From Macrosoma leucophasiata (Eukaryota > Arthropoda > Insecta > Lepidoptera > Hedylidae), in contig JAWQUS010000017.1 in the NCBI GenBank assembly GCA_036365455.1, positions 7,564,001 to 7,628,000 of the forward strand: a stretch of DNA of 64,000 bases. The letters run 5' to 3'. This document shows, piece by piece, positions 11,186-21,290 of the stretch (the first letter of the stretch is position 1; each line of letters starts with the position of its first letter). The position numbers and the translations under genes are program-made. A model generated the notes under the pieces. That model ran no database searches, was not told where the DNA came from, and worked only from the letters and a program-made list of their open reading frames with translations.

Positions 11186-12158
11186 TATTTGCCGGCAGGG
11201 TGTACTGAGCAATAATAAAGATTTAAAACATAATAATAATACTAAATGGGGGGCAGAGCAGTTTGTGGCGAGCTGTTGGTGAGTAGCGACACCACCCCCT
11301 ACCATCATCTCGAGTTCCTCCGAGAGAACTGGGCTCCGCCTCGTCCGCCACACAGAGGTACGGCCGGACAGAGCATCAGGTCTCTCACCTCTGGCTTGCC
11401 TTCATTGGCTGGTCAGAGTGGGCGCTAGAGGTATGGCATTTGCAGAAATTTGGATAATAGGCTGTTGTCTAAATTTCTGCAAGAGCCATACACTCGGGGG
11501 TGGAAGTGTCTAAAGGCATAATAGCGGGGAAGCCCGCTCCGAGCTCGAGATTACTCGCTCGTGATGGTGAAACCGAGGCCACACCTCTCGACACCCCCAA
11601 CCTCTCTCAACAATGTTGCCCCCTGTCGACCATCGGGTTGGCTGTTTGGGGGGCCCACCAAGGAGAGGCGAGTCACCACCTGCCTAAAGTAGGATTCGAT
11701 AATGTGAGATGTTGAATATAGGCAGGTGCCGGATCTCACTCCATAAGCCCAGCCAGCTAGTCCCCCCAGTTCACCCACATAGCTCAAAGTTTGGCAAAAA
11801 TCACTTTTCATTACAATAGTCCCATTATATTCTGCGGGGTCTGTCTGTGTCTGTATTAACTATTGATGCAGCCAGAGAGAGGTCCCGCCGAATATAACCC
11901 ATTACAAAGTAGATCAAAATTCTCGACACGTAGAGGCCCTACGTGTTGGACTCCCCATGTCCCCGCGCAAGCCTGACAAAGGTCCGGGGTTCAAATTGGA
12001 CCCCGTGCTGACGAGATACTAAATGAATAGATAATTACGCAACGAGGAGAAATATTATAATTATTTATACATTATGAAAGAGCAATGCATGACCAAAAGA
12101 TAAAGTTAAAAAGTTTTAGAAAAAAAGGTAAAGAAGAAGGATGAAAAAGGATAGATAG
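11186..12158. other. GC-richer unassigned block
   Basis: Markedly more GC-rich than its surroundings, with several short reading frames on both strands but no recognised domain. It contains a near-perfect hairpin near 11445-11482 (GCAGAAATTT answered by AAATTTCTGC). It lies between a LINE tail and a LINE reverse transcriptase fragment, so it may be an insertion or an unusual 3' untranslated region. Confidence 0.35.
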
Positions 12159-13427
12159 TTACAGAGTCTGAGTTAAATAAAAATCTAAGAAAAAAGACGT
12201 CCTCCTGCTGTCTTCAGTAATCTGTGGAGACCAAGAGAAATGTGAATCAAATAAGATACCTAAGTTTTCAACCGTTTGACTAAAAGGAATTTGTACATTT
12301 TCTAAATTAAGTTGGGGTAAGCAGTCCCAGTCAATTTTATGTATGAAACGTGAACTGCCAATAATTATTGATTTAGTTTTCTCAGGATTTAATTTAAGTC
12401 CGTGCGCGTGACTCCAAAGTGAGATACGAGCTAGGTATGTATTGATAATATTAATAGCGCCTGGTAGATCTTTCAGATGAGCCTGCGTGTATATCTGGTG
12501 ATAGAGAGAAGTAAGAGGGAGTGTAATAGAATTAATGAAAATGGCAAACAGAAGTGGAGACAACACGCCACCTTGCGGCACACCAGCGGAAACGTCACAC
12601 CAAGTTGATAATGTGTCGTTGACTTGAACACGATGCCGGCGGCCATACAAGTAGTTACGAAACCAGTCAATTACCGATGGAGATATGTTAAGAGAATACA
12701 AAGTAGCCAATAATATATCAAAGTCAACAGTGTTGAAAGCATTGCTGAAGTCTAACAGGGACAACACTGTGAGCTGTTGCTTTTCCATACCGAAGCGAAT
12801 GTCGTCAGTGATTTTAACTAAAGCACTAGTCGTACTATGACCAGAGCGGAAACCGGATTGGAAAGGATTAAGGAGATTGTGTTTCGACAGGAAAACGCTT
12901 AATTGCTGGTGAACTAGTCGCTCGAGGACCTTAGAAAGGAAAGGTAATATGGATATGGGCCTATAATTCTGAGCGGAAGAAGGATTAGGTTTTTTTGGGA
13001 GAGGAATTATATTCGCATGTTTCCATGTACTAGGAAATGTGCCCGAGGAGATGAAATAATTTAAGATGGAGGTAATTACAGGAGCGAGGATATCAATTAG
13101 GGGAATGATCATATTACGACTAATACTGTTAACACCAACAGCATTCAAATCGATTGCTAGTATATTCTTCCTAACATCACATTCAGTAAAGTGACTAAAA
13201 TGAAATTCGGGATGATTAGGAGTGGTACTAGTTAAAATATTTGACAAAGTATGAGATTTTATGTTCTCATCGATAGTTTTGCACGTTGAAATAAAATTTA
13301 AAATGCTTTGAAATAATATTTCATGAATAAATGAATGAATTATTATTTCAAAGCTTTCATTTTCATCAATGTATAGAACTTGCCAAGATTCTATTACCTT
13401 TTCAATATACGAGTACGTATCATTCAC
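12159..13427 (-). pseudogene. CR1/L2-like LINE reverse transcriptase fragment lacking YADD
   Basis: A 422-codon open frame encoding the centre of a non-LTR reverse transcriptase. Visible blocks are NYRPISILPFLSKVLERLV (about residues 154-172), QSGFRSGHSTT (190-200), motif A LLDFSNAFNTVD with the catalytic Asp near 226, and AGVPQGGVLSPLLF (281-294). The next expected motif, YADD, is absent: SLYH at 307-310 is joined directly to QIYTQAHLKDLPGA, so roughly six codons that should carry the two catalytic aspartates are gone without breaking the frame. The GLKLNPEKTK block (343-352) is present. After about residue 400 the sequence leaves the family pattern. The endonuclease and N-terminal part are missing. 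It is therefore a 5'-truncated, catalytically dead copy. Assignment to the CR1/L2 group is from motif memory. Confidence 0.8.
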
Positions 13428-13429
13428 TT

Positions 13430-14100
13430 GAACAAACTACCTCTATACTAGTCGTCTCCAAATATATACTTTCAGTCCCGAACTCAAAAACCGGCATGAA
13501 GGCAGGGAGAGCATAAAATATGTACGGATAAGATTATTTTCGTCACTCATACAGGTCAGTTCTATACGATATAGGTCATATCGTTGATTGCTATTGATCG
13601 AAACACTTGTTTATACGAGTGACTGAACACTGTTAGACTAAGCGTCGCATTCAGTCACGTAAGTCCGATAAAGGATGCTTCACTGAAGGGCGAATACCAA
13701 AGATTAAGCCATTCAGCCATTAAGATTTGATATCTCTAATCTTAAAGCGTAAAGATTAGCTTTTGTATTACCATCTTGAAAATGTCCCCGCTGACATTCT
13801 TAAGACCATTTCTATGGCTGGTTTCCATTGAGAAAGGCTATTAATCTTTAGCTTTGAGGCTTATTGGAGAATATAGCAACCCCTTATACTTGAGTAAAAA
13901 AGGAAGACGATTTTGCTAGCTTTAAGGCTCAATGTCCTCTTCTAATTAGAAAGATATCTTCAGAGCCATCTTGTAGTTTAAAAAATGTTTTTCATGAAGC
14001 ATCATAAACATTAGTAAATAGGTGTAAAGGTATTCACAACGACCTGGGGTACGACCGCCTAACGTTGCTATTGTCGTTGTCATTGCTGTCAATTTTTTTT
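13430..14100. other. No recognised feature
   Basis: Non-coding DNA with no supported element. Confidence 0.5.
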
Positions 14101-14126
14101 TGTCGATTTGTAGCTATATTTGTCGA

Positions 14127-14381
14127 CTAGTTGACCCGGCAAACTTTGTATTGCCTCAGAATGAAATAATGTGTCAAAGGTTTCATACAGACAAACAATT
14201 TGAATGGGAAAATGATTTTATGGTTTTTACTACTTCCCTTCAAATTTTTCATATTTTCTTTCCTTCTAAGCCTTCCCTGGACTTCCAAAAATAATTCAAA
14301 ACCGAAATTAGCCAAATAGGTCCAGCCGTTCTCGAGTTTTAGCGAGACTGATGAACAGCAATTGATTTTTATATATTTAGA
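14127..14381 (-). mobile_element. Short non-autonomous Helitron-like element
   Basis: On the minus strand it begins with TC, ends in CTAG, and is flanked by A and T as expected for insertion between A and T. Its interior (GGTCCAGCCGTTCTCGAGTT read on plus, and TGCCTCAGAATGAAATAATG) is shared with 47728-47980 and, in opposite orientation, 22788-23021. Confidence 0.65.
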
Positions 14382-14910
14382 TTTATTATGTAAAGTAATA
14401 CACAACTTAATATTCTGTGAAAAATTTTAGCCTCTACTTGAAAGCAGAAAATTTAAAATATTAAGGAGTCCAAGGGGGCCTACAATAAACGTGATTTTAT
14501 TCGTATATTTTTCTCTCGATATTATAGTATTTAAGTTTGTCGTTATAGCGGCAACAGAAATACATAATTTGTGAAAAATTTTAGCTTTCTAGCTATCACT
14601 GTTTATGAGATACAGCCTGGTGACAGACAGACGGACGGATAGATAGACAGCGGAGGATTAGTAATGGGGTCCGTCTTTACCTTTCAAGTACGGGAACCCT
14701 AAAAAAGATAGAAGATAGATATAGAAAAGTTTAAAAATATTCGATATGATTTTGAAACAGTGGTAACTTTTTTATTTATGAACCGATTATTGTATTTTTT
14801 TTTTTCGTATATTTTCTGCTCGATATTAAAAACGGTACATAGCAAGTAGACGCTTAAAATTTTCACAGAATATGAAGTTGTATATTACCTTCCTTAATAA
14901 ATCCATACGG

Positions 14911-15668
14911 TCTATACTAAGATTATAAATGTGAAAATGTGTTTGTTTGTCCGTCTTTCACGTCAAAATGGAGCAACGGATTGGTGTAATTTTCTATCGA
15001 GAGATACTTGAAAAGGTGCAGAGTGACATAGGCAACTCTTTGTCTTCTTATATTTCCCCACCCCCCTAAATAAGGAGGTGGAAATTTAAATGAAGCATTC
15101 CACAATTTGCAAGGTACAAAGTTAAAACTTGGTACGCGAACTCTACTCTTTGAGCCTAACAAACAATACGTTCATCTTTTTTTCACAAAAAAACATAGCA
15201 TTTACTTAAATTTTTTATTTTGGATATCTGCCTACCTCCCTAAAATAGCGGGTGGAGGTTTGTAGGAGTCTTCCACAAATTTTCAAGGCAGAAAATTAAA
15301 ACTGGGCATACTGACTCTTTGAAATGTAATGTAACTTCACACCTGTAATCCCGAAGGGGTTGGCAGAAGTAAAGGCAATCATAATGCTTGCAAACACCGA
15401 CTATATGCCGGTTACGTTTGTAACCATGTAACAGGTGGCAAAGGACTGCCAAAACTTGGTATGCAGACTATTTGTCACTAAAAAAACAAGATAAAGTTAA
15501 AAAGTTAATACAGAATTTTCTAATTTTTAGACTTTAAGAAAATAGTTAGGTATACTTAAAGGTTTTGGATAACAATTGGAATTTGATCAGGACATTGCCG
15601 CGGGATCGTAAAATTTTAATTATTTATAAAACGAAATTCACGTAGGCGAAGCCGCGGGCAACAGCTAG
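14911..15668 (+). mobile_element. Non-autonomous Helitron (758 bp) inside another Helitron
   Basis: Starts TCTATACTAAGATTATAAAT and ends with a hairpin-forming GGCGAAGCCGCGGGC followed by AACAGCTAG and T. These are the TC start and CTAG end of a Helitron. The base before TC is G rather than the expected A. It carries no helicase or Rep coding region. A SINE T1 3' fragment in antisense lies inside at about 15325-15445. Confidence 0.6.
15325..15445 (-). repeat. SINE T1 3' fragment inside Helitron
   Basis: TAACTTCACACCTGTAATCC with CGAAGGGGTTGGCAGA and GTAACAGGTGGCAA matches the antisense 3' half of the SINE at 24476-24788. Confidence 0.55.
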
Positions 15669-16008
15669 TATTAAAATAACCGCTTTTTACTAAATAGATA
15701 TGTACGAGTATACACAGTACATATACCAAAACAACATTTTTTACAACTTTTGTCTGTCTCTCTCCGTCTGTCTGTCTGTCTGTTTGGCGGGGCTAATCTT
15801 GGGTACGACTGGACCGTTTTTGACGGGACTTTCACAGGCAGATAGCTGATGTAATAAGGAGTAACTTAGGCTACTTTTATACTAGCTGCGCCCATGACTT
15901 TGTCCAGGTAGATACTGAACCATCATAAATTCTCACGCGGATGACGTCACGGGCACAGATAATTTAGAATAAATCTGGTTACCATTGTATTTTTTAAAAT
16001 TTCGATTA

Positions 16009-16128
16009 AGTTACAATTCCGAACGCCGCTGCACGCAACAGTGCTGCCGCCGCAGTGCTGCCGCAGCACCATATTTCTCTATTTTCTACTGCGTTGCTGC
16101 CGAGACATTGTCGCGTAGCTCGGAATGT
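16009..16128. mobile_element. Small GC-rich foldback element
   Basis: About 120 bp with inverted ends (TTACAATTCCGA answered by CTCGGAATGTAA) around a GCTGCCGC-rich interior whose halves also pair. MITE-like and non-coding. Confidence 0.45.
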
Positions 16129-16156
16129 AATCTCATATATAAACTTATATAGATAA

Positions 16157-16359
16157 CTAGCTGTTGCCCGCGGCTTCGCCCGCGTGGATGTCGTTTTATA
16201 AATAACTAAGTAGCCTCTATGTTCTTTCTCAAAGTCAGCTCTGTCTCTTTACCGAATTTCATTAAAATCGGTTCAGTCGTTTGGACGTGAAAAGGTAACA
16301 GACAGACAGGCAGAGTTACTTTCGCATTTATAATATTAATAAAGTAGGGATAGTAGGGA
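16157..16359 (-). mobile_element. Short non-autonomous Helitron (~200 bp)
   Basis: Minus-strand TC start in CTACTATCCCTACT, AATATTATAAATGCGAAAGT near the 5' end, GGCGAAGCCGCGGGC hairpin and CTAG end, flanked by A and T. The same type occurs at 47197-47389 and 52216-52793. Confidence 0.7.
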
Positions 16360-16599
16360 TATATGAAAACCTGTAGTGAAAATTCGACCACAATATATGA
16401 AATATAAATCAGCCTGAATTCTATGTTGTAAAATCTCTTCCTAGTTTTATAAATTGTTTTATCCTAGGAGTTTCGAAATTTGCGTTGAGCTCCTTTTTTA
16501 ACCGACTTCGAAAAAAGGAGAAGGTTCTCAATTCGTCCGGATCTTTTTTTTTTAACATAATTGCTTACGAAGGATGGGATTAACAGACCGCACGATGAC

Positions 16600-17030
16600 T
16601 TTACTTTGACGTAGAGTCGAAGTTTCAACGATTGTTGGCTACAACCCTTGCTGCGGCCCACTGCCGAGCACGAGTCTCTAGCCATTTTTTTAAGTTGGGG
16701 CCTGGAGCTTATTACACTACCCTGCTGCAATGCGGGTTGGTGGAGATACGGGTCAGTGGCCAACCCGCTGTCAAATGTTTTCAAACCGCCCATAAGGCCT
16801 CTGACAAGATTTAACGACTGCTATCTCGATAGATACTGGCATTATGCAGCTATACCTACCTGACCACGTAGCGACGGCTTAGCGGGCTCATCGAAGAACA
16901 GAATCGCACATTTGATTTGCCACTAGTGATCACTCATCTCTCACCCGTCCACGCCCGTTTCGCACAGCCGAGTAGATAGCTTGCGTTCTACGCCAGCCGC
17001 ATGGCCATGTGCGCATCAACTTCAACGCTT
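16600..17030 (-). mobile_element. 5S-rRNA-derived SINE (diverged minus copy)
   Basis: Collinear in reverse complement with the plus copy at 25153-25520: the 5S-like head lies near 16920-17020, a shared GGTTTGAAAACAT body and an AGACTCGTGC end follow towards 16670. The proximal edge of the large tandem duplication falls inside it at about 16861, so unit 2 begins with only the head part (26174-26330). Confidence 0.65.
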
Positions 17031-17095
17031 ATTTTGTTTTAAATAAAATCCTTGAATAATATCGTTACTTGTTCGTATTTAGATATATTATCCAA

Positions 17096-17395
17096 CTAGA
17101 TGTGCCCGCGACTTCGTCCCCGTGAGAATTTATGATTGTTCAGTACCTACCCGGACGAAGTCGTTGGCGCAGCTAGTATCAAAGTAGCCTAAGTTACTCC
17201 TTATTACATAAGCTATCTGCCAGTGAAAGTCCCGTCAAAATCGGTCCCGTAGTTCCCGAGATTAGCGGGACCAAACAGACAGACAGACAGACATAAATAG
17301 TAAAAAATGTTGTTTTGGCATATGTACCGTGTATACATAAAAGCGGTTATATTCAAATTACAAACAGACACCCAATTTTTATTTATTTTTGTAGA
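17096..17395 (-). mobile_element. Short Helitron (300 bp)
   Basis: CTAG at 17096-17099, TC start at 17394-17395 on the minus strand, flanked by A and T. It contains the paired-arm 3' unit (two facing CTAG/GACTTCGTCC arms), the GACAGACAGACAGACA run and a CAAACAGACACCCAATT 5' part shared with the long Helitrons. The copy in unit 2 lies at 26409-26708, with its TC start mutated. Confidence 0.65.
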
Positions 17396-17399
17396 TATA

Positions 17400-17689
17400 A
17401 ATATAATTTGACTTCCAACCAGCTACCCCAAACAACTACAGGCAACACAAGCCGACTATTTTATTCATCAGGAGGTGAAAGTTTGTGAGTTTTGTTCGTC
17501 CTTGATGAACTCAACCGTTAGATCGATATTGATGAAACTTTGATATTCAGTTGTATACACGTTATCTATACAATCTGGTGCCCTAATTGCTGATATAATA
17601 ATTTACATATCGTGGCTATTCGTGCATGGAACAGTAGGTACGAAGTTTTTCAATCGAATACTTTTTTACCACATAAAAGTGTTTTTTTT
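17400..17689. other. No recognised feature
   Basis: Non-coding. The part up to 17606 is retained in unit 2 and the rest is deleted there. Confidence 0.5.
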
Positions 17690-17830
17690 TTTAGGTGATT
17701 GTGGTGGCAAACAAGCATACAGTTCACATGAATGTTAAGTGACAACTGCACCCTATAGACATCAACACAATAAACAGAGATCAATGTGCAGATGTGTTAC
17801 CACCCCTAAGAACTAAGATCTTTTGCCTCT
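17690..17830 (-). repeat. Repeat A, degenerate minus copy
   Basis: GGCAAACAAGCATACAGTTC, TGTTAAGTGACAACTGCA and CAGATGTGTTACCACCCCT follow repeat A order, with many substitutions and the 5' half absent. It is missing from unit 2 of the duplication. Confidence 0.55.
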
Positions 17831-18330
17831 GTGAAAATCATTCACCAATGTACCATAAACTACTTTACCTAACATTTAATCGAAACTATAGAGTCGAATT
17901 CCCTAGGTACTATAATATTTCAATTGTACTGAACCCCGTGGACGCTTGTTCGATTCGCACTTACCCACTTTTTTGTCTTAAATAGTGTACTCGTTGCAAT
18001 CGGTTAACCCATATTGTAGTTATATGGGATCATAAAAGATTCCAATTAATTCATAATCTAAGTAACATTTTCGAAGCCACATAAAATCGGCAAATTTTAA
18101 TCTACTTAATCATTAATTACTATTGAATACACAAATAATTGATTGACAATATCGTAGGTACTTCCTCCATTCTTTAACCTAACTTAAAGAATAGGTCTGT
18201 AACCGAATTTTCGATCGAAGTTCTTTAAATATTCAATGTATTGATTGTGGGTAATTAACCTTATTTTTTATTTACACCAGACGACCCCACCGCGCAGTGC
18301 CTAATGCAGTCAGTCAACCGAACCACAGTA

Positions 18331-18523
18331 CAAATATGAACAGTATGGAAACTACGTACAAAACGTTCGAAATGGCAAACTAAAACAAACATGCGCATCG
18401 ATGTAGCGAGTAACTCAGTACTGCAGCACCGCGAGAACCGCTTAGAGGCCTCGTCGATGCGCATGTTTGTGTGAGTGTGACGTTTCAAGGTTTTGTACGT
18501 AGTTTCCACACACTTTCATATTT
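18331..18523. mobile_element. MITE N2, unit 1 copy
   Basis: Same long inverted ends as 9721-9910. This copy lacks 7 bp between two TCGA words (the unit 2 copy at 26991-27190 and the 9.7-kb copy have them), so the deletion arose in unit 1. Confidence 0.7.
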
Positions 18524-18534
18524 GCATTGTGACC

Positions 18535-18728
18535 GAACAATGGCAGTCAAACCATTGCAGTGCAGGTAGTAAGTCCAATAACGAAAGATGGGCAGCAGCG
18601 TCTTGCGATAAAACTACCGCCACTGCGATCGCCAATCCGCATGCCAAGCGTGGCGATATGGCATAACCCCCTTATGAGGAGGCTTTAGTCCAATAGCGGA
18701 CGTCTTTCGGCTTAAATGATGATGATGA
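18535..18728 (+). repeat. Element D with GAT microsatellite tail
   Basis: Collinear with 3931-4200 reversed: GCAGCGTCTTGCGATAAAAC, CCACTGCGATCGCCAATCCG and GTCCAATAGCGGACGTCTTT, then GATGATGATGA. The tail supports a retroposed, RTE-dependent origin. Confidence 0.55.
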
Positions 18729-18754
18729 GACAAGACTACGCCTTTACCTCACAC

Positions 18755-19284
18755 CATAGAGCAACACGAGCCACCGGCCGCCTCGGCGGACCGGAGGGGA
18801 GTAGCCATAGCGTTTAATACCGATGCAAAACAGTCTGACATTTTTGGGCGGGGGGACTACGTGTGATACACACTCACATTACAAAAATCTTTTATGTACG
18901 GCCCTGTAATTTCCGGCACAGAAGCATAGGAAGGAGGAAGGCCTCAGGAGTGGTAACGCATCTACATTTTGACCTCGGTTTTTGTGTGGGTGTCTATAGG
19001 CTGCAGTCATCACTTAACATCAATGTGAACTGCATGTTTGTTTGCCACTACCTTAACATTAAAAAAATCGTCTATTACTACGAAACTCACACATGGACTT
19101 TAAGTAAATTCATAAACAATTTCAGGCACACATTTAAACATCTGGGCGACAGGCATTTGGGCTTATACTTTGACAGAGGGGAAAGCCTGCATGTAGCTTC
19201 TCCCAGCGACAACAAAACGAAATCGATGGCTACTCCCCTCCGGTCCGCCGCGGCCGCCCGGCCGGTGGCCCGTGTTGCTCTATG
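18755..19284. mobile_element. MITE N1, copy interrupted by repeat A
   Basis: The termini are inverted: CATAGAGCAACACGAGCCAC on the left is answered by GTGGCCCGTGTTGCTCTATG on the right, followed inward by GCGGACCGGAGGGGAGTAGC and its reverse. A plus-strand repeat A (about 18897-19067) lies inside. Unit 2 retains only the right part of this copy, from about 27259. Confidence 0.7.
18897..19067 (+). repeat. Repeat A inserted in MITE N1
   Basis: TACGGCCCTGTAATTTCCGG to a TTTGCCACTACC end followed by an A-run. The 5' half is absent, and the surrounding N1 sequence resumes after it. Confidence 0.65.
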
Positions 19285-19319
19285 CCTCACACCCACAGAA
19301 TATTTCTAAGATATTAAGC

Positions 19320-19690
19320 CTAAAACGAATATGCAGTTTGTAGGAAGGAGACATCGGCTTATTTCGGGTCTGAAGAGCTTTATCTCGCACCTATATTATG
19401 TGACGTTTGTCAGTTTATTTATGTTATGGAAGTGACAAACAAACATGCAGTTCACATTGATGTTAAGTGATGACTGCAGCCTATAGACACCCACACAAAG
19501 ACCAAGGTCAAAATGCAGAAGCGTTACTCCCGAGGCCTAAGGTATTATGCCTCTGTGCTAGAAATTACAAGGCCATACATTACCACCTGACCGGATCACG
19601 ATAGTGCTGAACACTACCATCTAGCGTCTAAGTATATAAGATAATGCGGTGGTGCTTCAACCACTTTGATCAAGTTTTGATCAATACCGG
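19320..19690. mobile_element. MITE N3 copy split by repeat A (19424-19660, minus)
   Basis: N3 arm sequence (GGCTTATTTCGGGTCTG...CTCGCACCTATATTATGTGACGTTTGTC) stops at about 19411. A minus-strand repeat A follows, and N3 resumes with CCACTTTGATCAAGTTTTGA. The unit 2 copy is at about 27477-27847. Confidence 0.6.
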
Positions 19691-19692
19691 AC

Positions 19693-20007
19693 AAAGAGTA
19701 ACACGGGCCACCGGCCGTCGCGGCGGTCCGGAGGAGAGTAGCCATAGCGTTTATTACCGATGCAAAACAGTTTGTCATTTTTTGGGGGCGGAACTACGTG
19801 TTATACACACACACTACAACAATCGCCTATTACTACGAAACTCACACCTTGACTTTAACAAAATACATAAACAATTTCACGCACACATTTAAACATCTGG
19901 GCGACAGGCGTAGGACCATTTGCTTGTACTTTGACAGAGGGGCAAGCCTGCATATGGCTACTCCCCTCCGGTCCGCCGCGACGGCCGGTGGCCCGTATTG
20001 CTCTATG
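19693..20007. mobile_element. MITE N1, second copy
   Basis: About 315 bp with GGCCACCGGCCGTCGCGGCG near the left end and CGCGACGGCCGGTGGCC near the right. An AT-rich interior contains ACTACGTGTTATACACACAC. The unit 2 copy is 27850-28164. N1 followed by N3 occurs twice in a row here, so the pair may travel or duplicate together. Confidence 0.65.
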
Positions 20008-20039
20008 CCTCACACTCACAGAATATTTCTTAGATATTA

Positions 20040-20345
20040 AGCCGAAAACGAATATGCAGTTTGTAGGAAGGAGACTGGCTTATTTCGGGTCTGTAGAGCG
20101 TTATCTCGCACCTATCTTATGTGTCGTTTGTCGCCCACTTTGATCAAGTTTTGATCAATATCAGTGCTTACGTAGACACTGTGCAGCAGAGATAACGCTC
20201 TACGAAGTAGTAAAAGGTAGCTTAGTGATAAAGCGGCTGGACTAGTTATCCTGTGATCGCAGGTTTGATTCCTGCCCGATGTCAAATATTTCTGTCCCAT
20301 TTTCCTTAATTTTCTAAAGTAGAAACTAGCCGATTGACTCTTTCG
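20040..20345. mobile_element. MITE N3 copy carrying a tRNA-like insertion
   Basis: N3 arms with the CAAGTTTTGATCAA centre and CAGAGATAACGCTCTACGAAG, interrupted by family M element 20211-20316, then AAACTAGCCGATTG, the continuation of the N3 arm. The unit 2 copy is 28197-28502. Confidence 0.65.
20211..20316 (+). mobile_element. tRNA-like mini-retroposon M with 6-bp target duplication
   Basis: The insert is bracketed by AAGTAG at 20205-20210 and 20317-20322. Removing it restores the uninterrupted MITE N3 arm, so its limits are well supported. It contains an A-box GGTAGCTTAGTGA, a D-stem GCTT/AAGC, a T-arm GCAGG-TTTGATT-CCTGC and a ~35-bp pyrimidine-rich tail (TTTCTGTCCCATTTTCC...TTTTCTA). No LINE-derived body is visible. 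The anticodon arm is irregular, so this is not a working tRNA gene. The identical copy in unit 2 is 28368-28473. Confidence 0.75.
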
Positions 20346-20400
20346 TATCCATCTTTCGACTCCATGTACAATATTTAATTTGTTCCAGAGATATTTTTTA

Positions 20401-20675
20401 TGTAATGAAGGTGGCAAGCAAGCATGCAGTTCACATTGATGTTAAGTTATGACTGCAGCCTAAAGACACTAACACAAAAACCAGGGGTCAAAATGCAGAT
20501 GCGTTGTCACCCCTGAGACCTTAGTTGTTATGTCTCTGTGATAGTTATTACGGGGACATTACCATCTATCCGGAACACGATAGTGCTGAACACTACCATT
20601 TGGCGGCAGATAGATTAGGTAATGCGGTGGTGCGTACACCTTCAAGCTCCTACACTGAAGCTATCACCAGTAAAG
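20401..20675 (-). repeat. Repeat A, near full-length minus copy
   Basis: TTTTTTATGTAATGAAGGTG at the A-tail side through GATAGTGCTGAACACTACCA to the CTATCACCAGT end. The unit 2 copy is 28558-28832. Confidence 0.7.
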
Positions 20676-20679
20676 AATA

Positions 20680-21130
20680 TTCCAGAATAATTCGCAAAGG
20701 TACTTTAACAAAATGAGCTCGGTTTGTTCCAGGGATGTGCAGACAATAGTCCCAAAACAGAACTTTCGATAAAAATTTCCCACAAGTTTGACCTAAAAAA
20801 TATAGCGAGTAAAATGGCACATCCGGTTATAGCGTGAATCCACATTCACAGTTCCTACCACCGCAAAGTCGGCATCCTAAAAAATATTTCACATTGCACG
20901 CGACATTTGATACCGGAAAATCATTCGTGAAAAGTATAAAATTGAATGAAAATCCTGTTTCTTTCTGGCTTTTATGTTTAGTCGTTACATTAAATATTAA
21001 TAATGTATTCACTGGTATAGAGTAGCTTCAACTGAGAGACTGAGGGTGTTTACTCTATATGTCATTTAATCTACCTATTGGTAATCATAACCGTACATGA
21101 ATCGCAGACATCCAGAAGAAATGGAAAGAA
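20680..21130. other. No recognised gene
   Basis: Non-coding. Frames at 20827-21012 and 20834-21025 overlap on opposite strands and have no domain; they recur unchanged in unit 2 simply because of the duplication. Confidence 0.5.
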
Positions 21131-21135
21131 AAATT

Positions 21136-21290
21136 TGACTTCGTGCAACGATCGAACCTGCGACTTTAGGATAACCAGTCCAGAAGCTTTTATTACTAAG
21201 CTACCGAATCCCCTTTAGCTTAGTGGTAAAAGCAGCTGGACTGGTGAAAAAGATTCGATCCCAGCCCGAAGACAAAATCTTTCCCTTTTT
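21136..21290. mobile_element. Head-to-head pair of tRNA-like M elements
   Basis: About 21136-21205 is a minus-strand M element (GGTAGCTTAGTAATAAAAGC and a CGCAGGTTCGATCG T-arm on the reverse strand). About 21209-21290 is a plus-strand one (TTTAGCTTAGTGGTAAAAGC, GATTCGATCCCAGCC, tail CTTTCCCTTTTTTC). Their heads face each other across a few bases. Unit 2 copies: 29293-29447. Confidence 0.6.

Larger units (their letters stand above)
14390..15963. mobile_element. Long Helitron-related composite, interrupted
   Basis: The left part (14390-14910) and right part (15669-15963) match segments of the long Helitrons at 39776-41222 and 57867-59458. The first piece (to ~14720) is in the orientation of the former and the later pieces in the orientation of the latter. 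The 3' end near 15955 reads GGGCACAGATAAT instead of the usual CAGCTAGT, so it has decayed. A second Helitron (14911-15668) interrupts it, with about 45 bp of the expected sequence lost at the junction. Confidence 0.55.

Noticed and set aside
18863..19309. 148-codon plus-strand ORF
   Set aside because: Crosses the junction between MITE N1 and inserted repeat A; no recognisable protein.
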